A stretch of 64,000 nucleotides of DNA from Apium graveolens (Eukaryota; Streptophyta; Magnoliopsida; Apiales; Apiaceae): the NCBI RefSeq assembly GCF_009905375.1, contig NC_133653.1:92553671-92617670 (forward strand), in the 5' to 3' direction. The position numbers and the translations under genes are program-made. The notes under the pieces were generated by a model. It did not search any database and was not told the origin of the DNA. It saw nothing but the letters and a program-made list of their open reading frames with translations. The stretch's first letter is position 1, and every line of letters starts with the position of its first letter. Shown piece by piece: positions 36,385-48,339 of this stretch.

Positions 36385-39300
36385 CTAATTAAACAAATGA
36401 GGATGTTTGTCAAGCATATCTGACTCTAATTCCTAAGTGGACTCTTCCACTCGAGGATTCCTCCACAGTACTTTAACTATGGGAATAGATTTATTTCTAA
36501 GAACTCGCTCTTTACGATCTAGGATTTGGATCGGCTGTTCTACATAGGACAAATCTGGTTGAAGCTCGATCGGTTCATATTCAATAACTTGGTTTGAATC
36601 GGGGATATAACGCTTCAGCATGGACACGTGGAATACATTGTGGATATGTTGTAATTGCGGTGGCAATGTCAATTCATAGGCAACCTTACCAACCTTCTTC
36701 AGTATTTCAAAAGGTCCGATATATCTAGGACTTAACTTCCCATTCTGTCCAAATCTAACCAATCCTTTCCAGGGCGACACTTTTAGCAATACCAACGATC
36801 CTATTTCCATCTCCACGTCTTTTCGATGAAGATCAGCGTTCTTTTTCTGTCTATCTTGAGCTGCTTCTAACCGTTTTCGAATCAATATAATTGCATCCTT
36901 GGTCTGTTGAACCAACTCAGGGCCTAATAATTTCTTTTCTCCTACTTCATCCCAATAGAGAGGGGACCTACACTTACGTCCATACAGGGCTTCGTAGGGC
37001 GGCATCCCTATACTGGCATGATAACTGTTATTATAAGAAAACTCAATCAGCGGCAAGTGCTCGTCCCAATTTCCTTTAAAATCCAAAGCACAAACCCTTA
37101 ACATATCTTCTATTGTCTAAATGGTTCTTTCACTCTGGCCATCTGTCTGGGGATGGTAGGCAGTACTCATTTTCAATTTAGTCCCTAAACATTCCTGGAA
37201 TTTCATCCAAAATCTGGAATTAAATCTTGGATCTCGATCAGATACGATTGAAACAGGGACTCCATGTTTGGTCACAATTTCATCCAAATAAAATTTGACT
37301 AGCCTGTCCAAAGAATACTTTTCACTGATCGGGAGAAAATGTGCAGACTTGGTCAACCTATCAATAATTACCCAAATTGCATCATGGTTCAATTTCGTCT
37401 TTGGTAGTCCTACTACAAAATCCATCGCGATTTCTTCCCATTTCCACTGTGAAATGTCCAACGGTTGTAACAATCCACTTGGTCTTTGATGTTCCACCTT
37501 CACTGTCTGGCATACATGGCATTTGTTAACCCAACTTGCAATTTCCTTTTTCATTCCTGGCCCCCAAAAGTGCATCTTCAAATCTTGATACATTTTAGTG
37601 CTTCCCGGGTGAATGGAAAACTTGGAATTATGAGCTTCCCGCAATATCTCATTCCTTAGTTCAGTTACATTGGGAATCCATATCCTCGAGGAAAACCTAT
37701 ACATACCCTTGCTATCCTTTTGTGTGCAAAGTTCTTCTCCAGTTAAACTATCTAACTCTCGATCCATCATTTCTTCCTGACACTTCTGGATCTTGTCCAT
37801 CAATTCTAGCCGAAAAGTGATCTCATAAAATTGTCCTTGATTTTCGTTTGTCACTCGAACCTCAATTTCCAGCTTCTCCAATTCCCTAACGAGTTCCTCG
37901 GAAACTTTGATCGCATTCAACCTTTCCTTCTGGCTTAGGGCATCTGCCACTACATTGGCCTTGCCTGGGTGGTAATTAATGGAGTAATCGTAGTCCTTAA
38001 TTAGTTTTAGCCATCTCCGTTGTCGCATGTTCGGATCCTTCTGAGTAAATATATACTTTAAACTTTTGTGATCTGTATAAATTTTGCATTTTTCTCCGTA
38101 TAAGTAATGTCTCCACAGCATTAACGCGAACACAATTGCTGCTAATTCCAAATCATGCACTAGATACTTTTGCTCATGAGGCTTTAACTGTCTGGAAGCG
38201 TAGGCAATGACTTTATCATGTTGCATTAATACACAACCCAAACCTTTCAAGGAAGCGTCACTATAGATCAAGAAGTTTCCTGTCTCATCTGGTAATGCTA
38301 ATACTGGAGCTGTTACTAATCTCTTTTTCAATTCTTGGAAGCTTTCCTCGCACTTCTCTGTCCAATTAAACTGCTCATTCTTCCGAGTCAACTTGGTCAA
38401 TGGAGTTGCAATCTTGGCGAAGTCCTTTACGAATCTTCGATAATAACCTGTTAATCCAAGAAAGCTTCTGACTTCTGTCGGAGTCTTTGGTTGTTCCCAC
38501 TTGGATACAACCTCAATCTTTATGGGATCTACTTTAATGCCATCTTTTCCTACTACGTGACCTAAGAATTGAACTTCATCCAACCAAAATTCGCATTTCG
38601 AAAACTTTGTGTACAACTGCTTCTCTCTTAGCCTTTGCAGGGAAATCCTCAGATGATTAGCATGATCTTCTCTAGTCTTTGAATAAATGAGGATGTCATC
38701 AATAAATACAATCACAAACTTATCCAAGTATTCTTTATACACCCGGTTCATTAAATCCATGAAGGCAGCTGGTGCATTGGTCAATCCAAACGACATTACT
38801 AAGAACTCATAATGTCCATATCGGGTCCTGAATGCAGTCTTTGGTATGTCTTCAGGCTTAATCTTTAACTGATGGTAGCCTGATCTCAAGTCAATCTTCG
38901 AGAAACAACACGCTCCCTTAAGTTGGTCAAACAGGTCATCTATCCTTGGCAGGGGATACTTGTTTTTAATGGTTAACTTGTTTAATTCCCGATAATCAAT
39001 ACACAATCTCATACTTTCATCCTTCGTCTTTACGAATAACAGTGGAGCACCCCACGGAGATACACTTGGCCTAATCACGCCTTTGTCCAATAATTCCTGG
39101 AGTTGCTTAGCTAGTTCTTTCATTTCAACTGGAGCCATGCGATAAGGAGCCTTTGAAACTGATTCCGCTCCGGGAACTAAGTCTATGGAAAACTCAATTT
39201 CACGATCTGGTGGCAATCCGGGCAATTCATCTGGAAAAACGTATGGAAATTCCCTTACTATTGGAATCTTGTCCAAGTCAAGTACTCCTTGCTCCATATC

Positions 39301-39786
39301 TATTACATGTACTAAGTAAGCTTCGCATCCTTGTCTTAACAATCTCTTTATCTGGAATATCGAGAGAAATTTATTTTCTTGCCTTTGTCCTTGATAAGTC
39401 ACCTTAATATTATCCTCAGTAACCATCAGAATTTTCTTCTTCCTACAATCAATGTTAGCCTTATACTGGGACAACCAATCCATTCCTAAAATCATGCCGA
39501 ACTCTCCTAGCTCGAAGGGTATTAGATCAGCTGAAAAAAAGTATCCGTGGATTTCCAATTGACACTTAGGGCAAGACTGACTCACTGAAACTCTATCCTG
39601 ATTGGCTACTTCTATAGTCAAAGGTTCAGCCAAACCTTCTAATATTAAGTCCATCTTAACCACACAATTCCTTGATATAAAAGACTTAGATGCTCCTGAA
39701 TCAAATAAAACTTTAACAGGTACGGAGTTGAGAGAGAGCGTACCTGCCACTACGTCTGAGTCCTGAGCATTGGACCTTTTTGTCAT
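36385..39786 (-). pseudogene. Tekay pol: protease, RT, RNase H, integrase, chromodomain
   Basis: One frame of about 1130 codons interrupted by in-frame stops at 37117 and 36433. Protease has [12 protein letters not shown] near residue 30. RT (about 215-420) has [23 protein letters not shown] and the catalytic [10 protein letters not shown]. RNase H has [10 protein letters not shown] and YTDHKSLKY. Integrase has [23 protein letters not shown] and AYHPQTDGQ. After HVSMLKRYIPD, a chromodomain (SYVEQPIQILDRKER, VKVLW) would target insertion to heterochromatin. The stop at 36433 falls where a tryptophan is expected in that domain. Gag is in a different frame upstream. Confidence 0.93.
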
Positions 39787-40990
39787 TTTGAAAGTTCTGG
39801 CTTTAGCTGGCTGGATGCCGGTCCTTGAGATGCAATACCTTGAGTAGCTGTCTTACAATACCGAGCAACATGTCCCACCTTCCCGCAGTTGTAGCAAGTA
39901 ATTGCGGGTTTCTCTATATTGCATTCGGATGCGTAATGACCCTTTTGATGACATTTGAAGCACTGAACATCCCTTTTGCACGGGCCACTATGTCTCTTCC
40001 CACATACCTTACAATCCCTTACGGAATTTGATGACTGAGCTGGAGTGGAGGCAAATGAGGTGGCAGCAGGCCTAGCTTGAAGAAAATTCTGTCTTCTAAA
40101 TCTTTTATTTCTGTTCTGGCCAAACCTCTTCTGAAACCTCTGACTGGATCCCCCTGGATTCGTTTCACCAGTGATGCTTTCAGATTTCCGCTTCTTATCG
40201 CCCTTTTCCTTGGCAACCAACTTCTGGTCACTTTCAGTTACCAGCGCGACCTGAACTACGGAGGGATATGTCTTGAGCTGCAAGGCTACAACCCCACTGC
40301 GAATTTCTGGCTTCAGTCCCTGCTGGAACCTCTTCGCTTTCTGAGCTTCAGTATTCACATACACAGGCACAATAGGGCCAATTCCGTAAACTTGGCCTCA
40401 TATTCAGCTACACTTTTTTCATCCTGCTTCAATTCCAAAAACTCAACTTCTAACTGGTTCTGTAAACAGTCCGAAAAATATTTTTCCAAGAACAACTTTG
40501 TAAACCTGGCCCAAGAGACAGGGCCTTCTTCTTCTACGGCACGAGTGGATTCCCACTAATAATTCGCTTCACCCTTGAGAAAATAGCTCGCATAGTCTGA
40601 TCTAAGATTATCACTTACTTGCGTGAGGGTGAAAGCTTTTTCTATTTCCTTTATCCAAATTCTAGCAGCAACTGGGTCCACCTCGTCCTTAAACTCTGTG
40701 GGCTTTACCGACTGAAAAGATTTAAAACTCACAGTTTGGTTCACTTCTCTTTGCTGAGGGTGCTGCTGAAGCTGCAGCTGTTGTTGTTGAATTTGTTGTT
40801 GTTGCTGCTGTATGAACTGCTGCTGTTGTTGCTGTTGTTGTAGAAATTGCTGCTGCTGCTGAAATTGTTCTTGCTGCTGAGCCATTTGATTAGACTGTTG
40901 GCGCAGCAAATCTAGCAACTCACCCATAACTGGGCCCCCTTCAGAAGCTCTGCTAGAGGAATTGGATGGGAAATTCTTCTTGGGCGGCAT
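39783..40990 (-). pseudogene. Tekay gag, disrupted
   Basis: Starts MPPKKNFPS at 40990. Residues about 30-85 are a long glutamine-rich tract. The gag core follows (FKDEVDPVAARIWIKEIEKA) up to an in-frame stop at 40556. The frame then shifts near 40375, and a second frame (40370-39783) carries FQQGLKPEIRS and two zinc knuckles, CFKCHQKGHYASEC and CYNCGKVGHVARYC. Another frame change separates it from pol. In Tekay elements gag and pol normally form one frame. Confidence 0.9.
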
Positions 40991-41540
40991 TCTCCTGAAA
41001 CATAGCAAATGATTTTAGTTTAAAAGAATTGCCCCCGGGTAGCAATATTTTCATGTGCCAAGAGAATACTGCTGCAATAATGTGCCAAGAGAATACTGCT
41101 GCAATAAGAGAATACTGCCGCAATAAAATATTCCCACCCTCATCGAGTTGGGGTCCGACTGTAATGAGTGGCTAGATTTAACAAAATCAGCAACAATTGC
41201 AACAATAAAATAACAACAATAATAACAACACGACACTAGCAGCATGCAACAATACCTATAACATGACACTAACTAAATTCACATGGTCGGACTCGTTCTC
41301 GCGGAAAAACTATCTAGGAATCCTTATTGGCTATTACCACTGGCACATATACCAGGGAAAACACACTAAAGATCAGGGCAGTTCCAGAATCCTCAAGATA
41401 TGCCAGGGTTACACCTTCAAACCCTCGACTAGACTCTTAAACTTGCTCCTCTAGATGTAAGTTGCTGATTCACTACCTAAATACCAATATTACCCCTTTC
41501 CGACTCTACTCCTAACCTAAATTAGGGACTTAAACCTATA

Positions 41541-41553
41541 GCTCTGATACCAA
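41541..41553 (-). promoter_or_regulatory. Tekay primer-binding site (tRNA-iMet)
   Basis: Minus strand TTGGTATCAGAGC two bases inside the 5' LTR end, a perfect match to the initiator-Met primer site. Confidence 0.9.
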
Positions 41554-41555
41554 CC

Positions 41556-44500
41556 TGTGACGGCCTTAACCCCGGGTCAGGAGTTGACGTCACCAACAAC
41601 ATGAAACTACAATTATAATACAACTAACTTACTTTATTTTAATATAAACAACTCTCCACAAGATCTTTTCCAGGTTCAAGTCTAATTTAGGTTACACACT
41701 TATTACAAACCATCTTATTAAAAACAACCCGCCATGACTATTATTCTACAGCAACTCACAGACCACACTTCGCCAGACACAACCTATTCAGAGGAGCTCG
41801 ACACAGGAGGAATTGGAAACTGGCCCTTAGCAAAACAGCAACATCTCCTAGGCATCTGCAATGCGAAAATATACAAACACACTTGCAAGAGTGAGCGATC
41901 AACCGCTCAGCAGTACCATTATATGAATACTAACTAAAACAGTTTATAATAAACAATTGTAGGAACAGAAATTACATCTTGTTAGTAGGAAATAACTAAA
42001 ATAAGTGTAAACAGATAAAAACTGATAAACTGTTAAAACTGGATCTTTAATAGCTAGCATGCTCTCTAAACATTTTATTAATAGTGCTGTGTAAATAATA
42101 GGGTTAGGTTTTAGCATGCTACTTCCATTTTCAAATCATTCGTCCCATCGCAGGACCTATAAAACTAATTGTTCCGTTACGGGAACCATAAAATCACTTG
42201 CTCAGATATAAAAGCATTGGATGATCCCTGGTGAGACAGCTGATCAGGCTATCCTATGAAACTTGTTCCGGAACTCAGAGACTAGCTAGGTCTCTGTCAC
42301 GCTGGGCTGGTGGTTATAATAGGGTGCGCAACCACTTCGCCTCTTACGCTAACTTCCAGGCCGTTACGGGCCTTCTGCGCACACTCATCCAATTATCTAA
42401 TCATTTTTATCCAGCTTTCCAAATCATTTACCTATCTCTTATCAAAACAATTATAACACATCACCTTTTCCAAAACATTTTCATTTTATTCAGAACTTAG
42501 AGATAGGTATTTCAGAAGTTACTTTTCCCCCAAAACACAAGTTAGCAAAACAATTTAAAACCCAGGGGATACGTAACTTAAATCATTCTGTTCCACTATG
42601 AGAATAAAACAACATTATATTCATATATGCTGAACCATAAAGATATGTTCAGGGGTACTTGCCTTAATACGCTTTAACACCAATTTTCGACTGGCTTTGC
42701 ACTGACCGGGATGCTAAGGATTTCAACTGGAACCTACAGGAACCAAAATACCCTAAATTAGACGTCCGAATATGCTTGACTGTCCTCGCTAACAACCTAC
42801 CCATACGTTAACAAACCCGACTCGTAACATTCTCAATATAATAATATACGTATCAACTAGGGTTCACGTCTTTAAAAGTCGGTTCAGTGTTCGTTTTCAT
42901 AATATAGGTATATTTGTCCTTTTACGAAATTAGGGTTATCGATTTTCGTAAAGTATTTCATCACAACACATAATCAGATTTTGTTTGAAGTACGTTAATA
43001 TAACTGATCGGCGTTCCGATAGTCATTGAGTACGGTCTCGTATTCCCGTAATATAATTTTTCCGGAAATCGGGCAACACATCCTTTGATTATCGGCTAAC
43101 CCGTCGAACGTCCCGACGTCAAATCAATCACAACCAATTCAAACCAACACAATACAATTCCCAACCACCGATTCCAGTCAACACTGTCAATTCTCAAATT
43201 CACAAATACCAATTATTCGTTATTATCTGCATTTTATGTCTTAACTCGCAATTTATAACTTTATTCGAAATTTGCATTTTAAATCGTATTTTGTATTTTA
43301 AATTATAGGACTCAGAAATGATTCAGCACCGTCCACCGTCGGCTCGCCGATGCTCATTGCCGACGGCGGCGAAATCGCGGGTGCCCGGTAAATTCGGGTT
43401 TCCAACATCGATTTCACCGATATAACCTCCGAATAATTAAATAGTTAACCTAATAATCATCAAAATTCTCATTCGAATTTATGTATAAAAATGATTCGAA
43501 TAAATCAAATTATTCAGTCGATAACACAGCAGTAACAGGAGTAACAAAACAGGACAGCCACGCGTACGACCACGCGACGTCACCACCATCTCGCCGGATA
43601 CCGGCGAAAGGCGGCGACATCGGTGGAATAATCGCGGCAAAAACCAAACTTCAGGCAACCCCAATACAACAACTATCTACGCCCACCCGCACACATAAAC
43701 ACACACATAATATATATACACGCATATATGTGTAGCAAGCAAGAACGATTGAAGTTTACTATCGGAAAAATCACCACCGACCAGAACTTACCGGAAAACA
43801 GAAAATCAGGGCGAGGAAAAGAAATGAGAGAAAGAGGAAGGGAGTAATAAAGAGATTGAGAGAGAAATCAACAGAGAGAGACGACAGAGAGCGAGAGAGA
43901 GATTGGGGAGAGATCGAGAAAAAGACATGAACTGCCAAGAATAAAACGGGTTGAACCCCGGTTTTTACAAACCCTTACCCCCATTTTTTTTATTAACCGA
44001 ATAAACCCCGCAATAACATTTATCTGACCCGCATTTCTGTTATAACGAGCAGTTCTCAGATAATCAAAATCCGAGCATAAATAAAATATTTTATAAAATA
44101 TCACCAATAATCAAAAGTTAATAAAAATAGAATTTTCAAAATTTAAAAATACTTTTTAAAACACAATAGATACTCGTTTTAAACGAATAAACGAAACAAC
44201 ACGCAGATGATATTTATCCCAAAAATTACCAAAATAATTCTAAAATTCTCAGAATATTCCAAACTTAATAAAATATGAATTTCAAAATTTTTGAAGAATT
44301 CTAGAATTAATTACTGATTATACCATTAAATGAAATCAGAAAATCATTTAACGATAAATAATTAATAAAATATTGATTTCTAAATTTTATAAATTCCTAA
44401 AAATAATTAATAAAATTATGAAGTCATAACAATGATTTTAGAGATAATCCCCATATTTATGAAAATAAACCTTAAATAAAATCACCTTTAAATACAAAAA

Positions 44501-44681
44501 CAAAACAACACAGTTCAATGACTAATTACACAAATGATACTCGGACACCAATAATCACACATAATTAATAAAATATTAACAAAAATAATATCCAACTAAT
44601 AGAACCCATACACTTAATTTATTTAATTAATTATTTAATAATCACACATTTAAATATTACAAAAATGTACGAGTCGTTATA
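41556..44681 (-). mobile_element. Tekay 5' LTR
   Basis: 3126 bp, direct repeat of 33223-36344 with the same TGTGACGG and CGTTATA ends on the + strand. High similarity to its partner makes it one of the younger insertions in the window. Confidence 0.93.
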
Positions 44682-44686
44682 GCTTA

Positions 44687-44819
44687 GGCATGTGCCTCAC
44701 GTGTTGGGATTTTCCAAGATTGGGCTTGCAGGATTGGTTCAGTTAAGACTAGTAGTGTGCGGGACTGGACTGAGTTATGAGTCCGAGCCTAGTCCTTGCA
44801 GGAGCTACATGTACTATCA
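44687..44819 (-). mobile_element. Tat 3' LTR, inner part
   Basis: Continuation of 32774-33222 after the Tekay insertion, ending CTACATGTACTATCA. It matches 51036-51165 of the 5' LTR. The polypurine tract GTGGGGGGCACA (minus strand) follows at 44820-44841. Confidence 0.9.
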
Positions 44820-44879
44820 TGTGCCCCCCACTCCCTTATACAGATTTTCTGGATGGGGGAGTAAGATTGGGTTTGCTTG

Positions 44880-46060
44880 AAGAACATGAGTTTTTGATTA
44901 TTGTCTTAAGAAGAATTTGTGCATTTTTTGCCCACAATCCGGATTGCGTTGAGTTCATCCAATCAGGACTAAGGTTGGTTGTTCTTAGAAGAATTTGAGC
45001 TTTTCTTGCCCCCAGTCCGGATTACGTTGAGTTCAACGATCAGGACTAAAGTTGGTTATCCTTAGAAGAATTTTTGCTTTTCTTGCCCCCCAGTCCGGAT
45101 TGCGTTGAGTTCAACCAATCAGGACTAAGGTCAGTTGTATTTAGAAGAATTTAAGCTTTTCTTGCCCCCAGTCCGAATTGCATTGAGTTTAGCGATCAGG
45201 ACTAAAGTTGGTTGTTCTTAGAAGAATTTGTGCTTTTCTTGCCCCCTAGTCCGGATTGCGTTGAGTTCAGCCAACCAGGACTAAGGTCAGTTGTAATTAG
45301 AAGAATTCAAGCTTTTCTTGCCCCCAGTCCGGATTGCATTGAGTTTAGCCTATCAGGACTAAGGTCAGTTGTATTTAGAAGAATTTAAGCTTTTCTTGCC
45401 CCCAGTCCGGATTGCGTTGAGTTCAGCCAATCAGGACTAAGGTTGGTGTCCTTAGAAGAATTTAAGTTTTGCTTGGCCCTAGTCCAGATTGCGTTGAGTT
45501 CATCCAATCAGGACTAAGGTTGGTTGTCCTTAGAAGAATTTAAGGTTTGCTTGCCCCCCGAGTCCGGATTGCGTTGAGTTTAGCCAATCAGGACTAAGGT
45601 TGGTTGTCCTTGAAAGAATTTGAGCTTTGCTTGCCCCCTAGTCTGGATTGCGTTGAGTTCAGCGAATCAGGACTAAGGTTGGTTGTCCTTAGAAGAATTT
45701 GAGCTTTGCTTGCCCCTAGTACGGATTGTATTGAGTTCATCCAATCTGGACTAAGGTTTGATTTCTTGAGAGGAATTTGAGCTTTCCGTGCCCCTATTCC
45801 GGGTTGTGTTGAGTGCAACCATTAGGACTAAAGTGGGTTGTCCTTAGAAGAATTTATGCTTTTCTTGCCCCCAGTCCGGATTGCGTTGAGTTCAGCCAAT
45901 CAGGACTAAGGTCAGTTGTATTTAGAAGAATTTAAGTTTTTCTTGCCCCCCAGTCCGTATTACGTTGAGTTTAGCGATCAGGACTAAAGTTGGCTGTCCT
46001 TAAAAGAATATGTGTTTTTCTTGCCCCCCAGTTCGGATTGCGTTGCAGTAGACCACCCAG
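44880..46060. repeat. Tat 3'-region tandem array 1 (~78-bp units)
   Basis: About 15 units spaced near 78 bases. Each contains CAGTCCGGATTGCGTTGAGT, a CAATCAGGACTAAGG segment and an AGAAGAATTT...CTTGCCCCC segment. Units differ by scattered substitutions and short indels. Confidence 0.93.
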
Positions 46061-47340
46061 ACTTGTGTTGGAGAATTTGAGCTGTTGTCGGGTCCAAGTG
46101 TGCTGGACTCGGGCGTTGCTAGACCCGGATGTTGCTAGAACAGGGTGTTGTTGGACCTCAGTGTTGCTAGACCTAGGTATTCTTGAACCTAGATGTTGTT
46201 GCTGGACCCGAGCGTTCCTCGACCTCGGTGTCCTTGGACCTAGGTGTTGCTGGACCCGGATGTTGTTGGACTAGGGTGTTGCGGGACACGGGGTATTGCT
46301 GGACCGGGGAGTTGCAAGACCTAGATATTGTTGCTAGACTCGGGTGTTGCTAGACTTCTTGGACCTAGGTGTTGTTGCTGGACCGGGGCGTTCCTCGACC
46401 TCGGTGTCCTTGGACCTGGGTGTTGCTGGACCCGGATGTTGCTATACTAGGGTATTGCGGGACCCGGGGTATTGCTAGACCGGGGTATTGCGGGACCTAG
46501 ATGTTGTTGCTGGACCCGAGTATTGTTGGACCTAGGTGGTGTTGTTGGACCTAGGTGTTATTGCTGGACCCAGGCGTTCCTCGACCTCGGTGTCCTTGGA
46601 CCTGGGTGTTTCTGGACCCGAGTGTTGCTGGATTAGGGTGTTGCGGGACCCGGGATATTGTTGGACCCGGGTGTTGCTGGACCCGGGTGTTGCAGGACCT
46701 TGGTGTTGCGGGACCTAATTGTTATTGCTGGACCCGGGTGTTGCTGGACCAAGGTGTTTTTGTAGGACTCAGGTGTTGTTGCTGGACCCGAGCGTTCCTC
46801 GACCTCGGTGTCCTTGGACCGGGGTTTTGCTGGACCCGGGGTATTGCCGGACTAGGGTGTTCCGGGACCCGGGGTATTGATGGACCCGGGTGTTGCTGGA
46901 CCTAGGTGTTGCGGGACCTAGATGTTGTTGCTCGACCCGGGTGTTGCTGGGCCTAGGTGTTGTTGTTGAACCTAGGTCTTGTTGCTGGACCCGGGCATTT
47001 CTCGACCTCGGTGTCCTTGGACCTTGGTGTTTTTGGACCCGGGTGTTGCTGGATTAGGGTGTTGCGGGACTCGGGGTATTGCTGGACCCTGGTGTTGCTG
47101 AACCCGGGTGTTGCGAGACCTAGATGTTATTGCTGGACCCGGGTGTTGCTGGACCAAGGTGTTGTTGTAGGACCTAGGTGTTGTTGCTGGACCTGAGCGT
47201 TCCTCGACCTCGGTGTCCTTGGACCTGGTTGTTGCTGGACCCAGGGTATTGCTGGACTAGGGTGTTGCGGGACCCGAGGTATTGCTGGACCGGGGTGTTG
47301 CTGGACCGGGGTGTTGCTGGACCCGGGTGTTGCTAGACTA
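46061..47340. repeat. Tat 3'-region array 2 (16-bp minisatellite, higher-order)
   Basis: The basic unit is GCTGGACCCGGGTGTT (16 bp) with many variants. A CGTTCCTCGACCTCGGTGTC block recurs at roughly 46210, 46390, 46575, 46790, 46990 and 47200, giving a higher-order period of about 180-215 bases. Because 16 is not a multiple of three, translation yields a 16-residue peptide repeat with few stops. The open frames here are a by-product of composition. Confidence 0.93.
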
Positions 47341-48235
47341 GTGGATGCTTTTGCCTTAAAAATAATTCTAAGTAAATATGTTTGCTCTAGTCCAGACTCA
47401 TGGTTAGTCCGGACTAGTGGTTGCTTAGTTTTACTTAGAAAATAGTTCTAAGTGAATTTGTTTGCTCCAGTCCAGACTCATATTTAGTCCGGACTAGAGG
47501 TTGCTTAGTTTTACTTAGAAAATAATTCTAAGTAAATATGGTTACTCTAGTCCTGACTAATAATTTATCTGGACTAGTGGTTTTTTTCTTTACTTAGAAA
47601 ATTATTTCTAAGTAAATATGGTTGCTCTAGTCGTGACTATTAATTTGTCCGGACTAGTGGTGGTTTCTTTACTTAGAAAATTAATTTTAAGTAAATATGG
47701 TTGCTCTAGTCCTGACGAATAAATTTCCCGGACTAGTGGTAGCCTGTTTACTTAAAAAATTATTTCTAAGTATATATGGTTGCTCTAGTCCTGACTAATA
47801 GTTATGTCTGGACTAATGATAGCTTGTTTACTTAGAAAAAAATTTCTAACTATATATGGTTGCTCTAATCCTGACTAATTGTTATGTCCGGACTAGTGGT
47901 GGCTTTTTTACTTAAAAAATTATTTATAAGTAAATATGGTTGCTCTAGTCCTGACTAATTGCCTGTCCGAACTAGTGATGACTTGTTTACTTAGAGAATT
48001 ATTTCTAAGTATATATGGTTGCTCTAGTCCTGACTAATAGTTATGTCCGGAATAGTGGTGACTTGTTTACTTAGAAAATTATTTCTAAGTATATATGGTT
48101 GCTCTAGTACTGACTAATAGTTATGTCCGGACTAGTGGTAGCTTGTTTACTTAGAAAATTATTTCTAAGTATATATGATTGCTCTAGTCCTGACTAATAG
48201 TTTGTCCGGACTAGTGGTTAGTTTTGATAAATATA
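47341..48235. repeat. Tat 3'-region tandem array 3 (~80-bp units)
   Basis: About 11 units with GGTTGCTCTAGTCCTGACTA, TGTCCGGACTAGTGGT and ACTTAGAAAATTATTTCTAA segments, spaced near 80 bases. Its GTCCGGACTAG word is related to the AGTCCGGA of array 1, though the rest differs. Confidence 0.93.
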
Positions 48236-48339
48236 AAGAGGAAATGCTTTCATTAATCATCCATACAAAATATAAGGAAAAATAAATTGGTTGCTTTCCA
48301 TGTTGGCTACAAGATTTTGGTTGCTTTGTTTGTTCTTTT

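Larger units (their letters stand above)
33223..44681 (-). mobile_element. Tekay/Del chromovirus (Ty3/gypsy), inactivated
   Basis: 11.46 kb: 3' LTR 33223-36344, gag-pol 36385-40990, primer-binding site 41541-41553 and 5' LTR 41556-44681. The flanking 5-mers are both GCTTA (33218-33222 and 44682-44686). The 5' LTR of the host Tat element shows the empty site (GTGCTTATGCATG at about 51027). RT, integrase and a C-terminal chromodomain identify Tekay/Del. The first 200 bases of the two LTRs differ at about seven sites by eye. Confidence 0.95.

Noticed and set aside
45990..47200. Open frames encoding a repeated CWTRVLLDPGV peptide
   Set aside because: They arise from a 16-bp minisatellite that lacks stop codons. 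There is no start context, splice signal or conserved domain.
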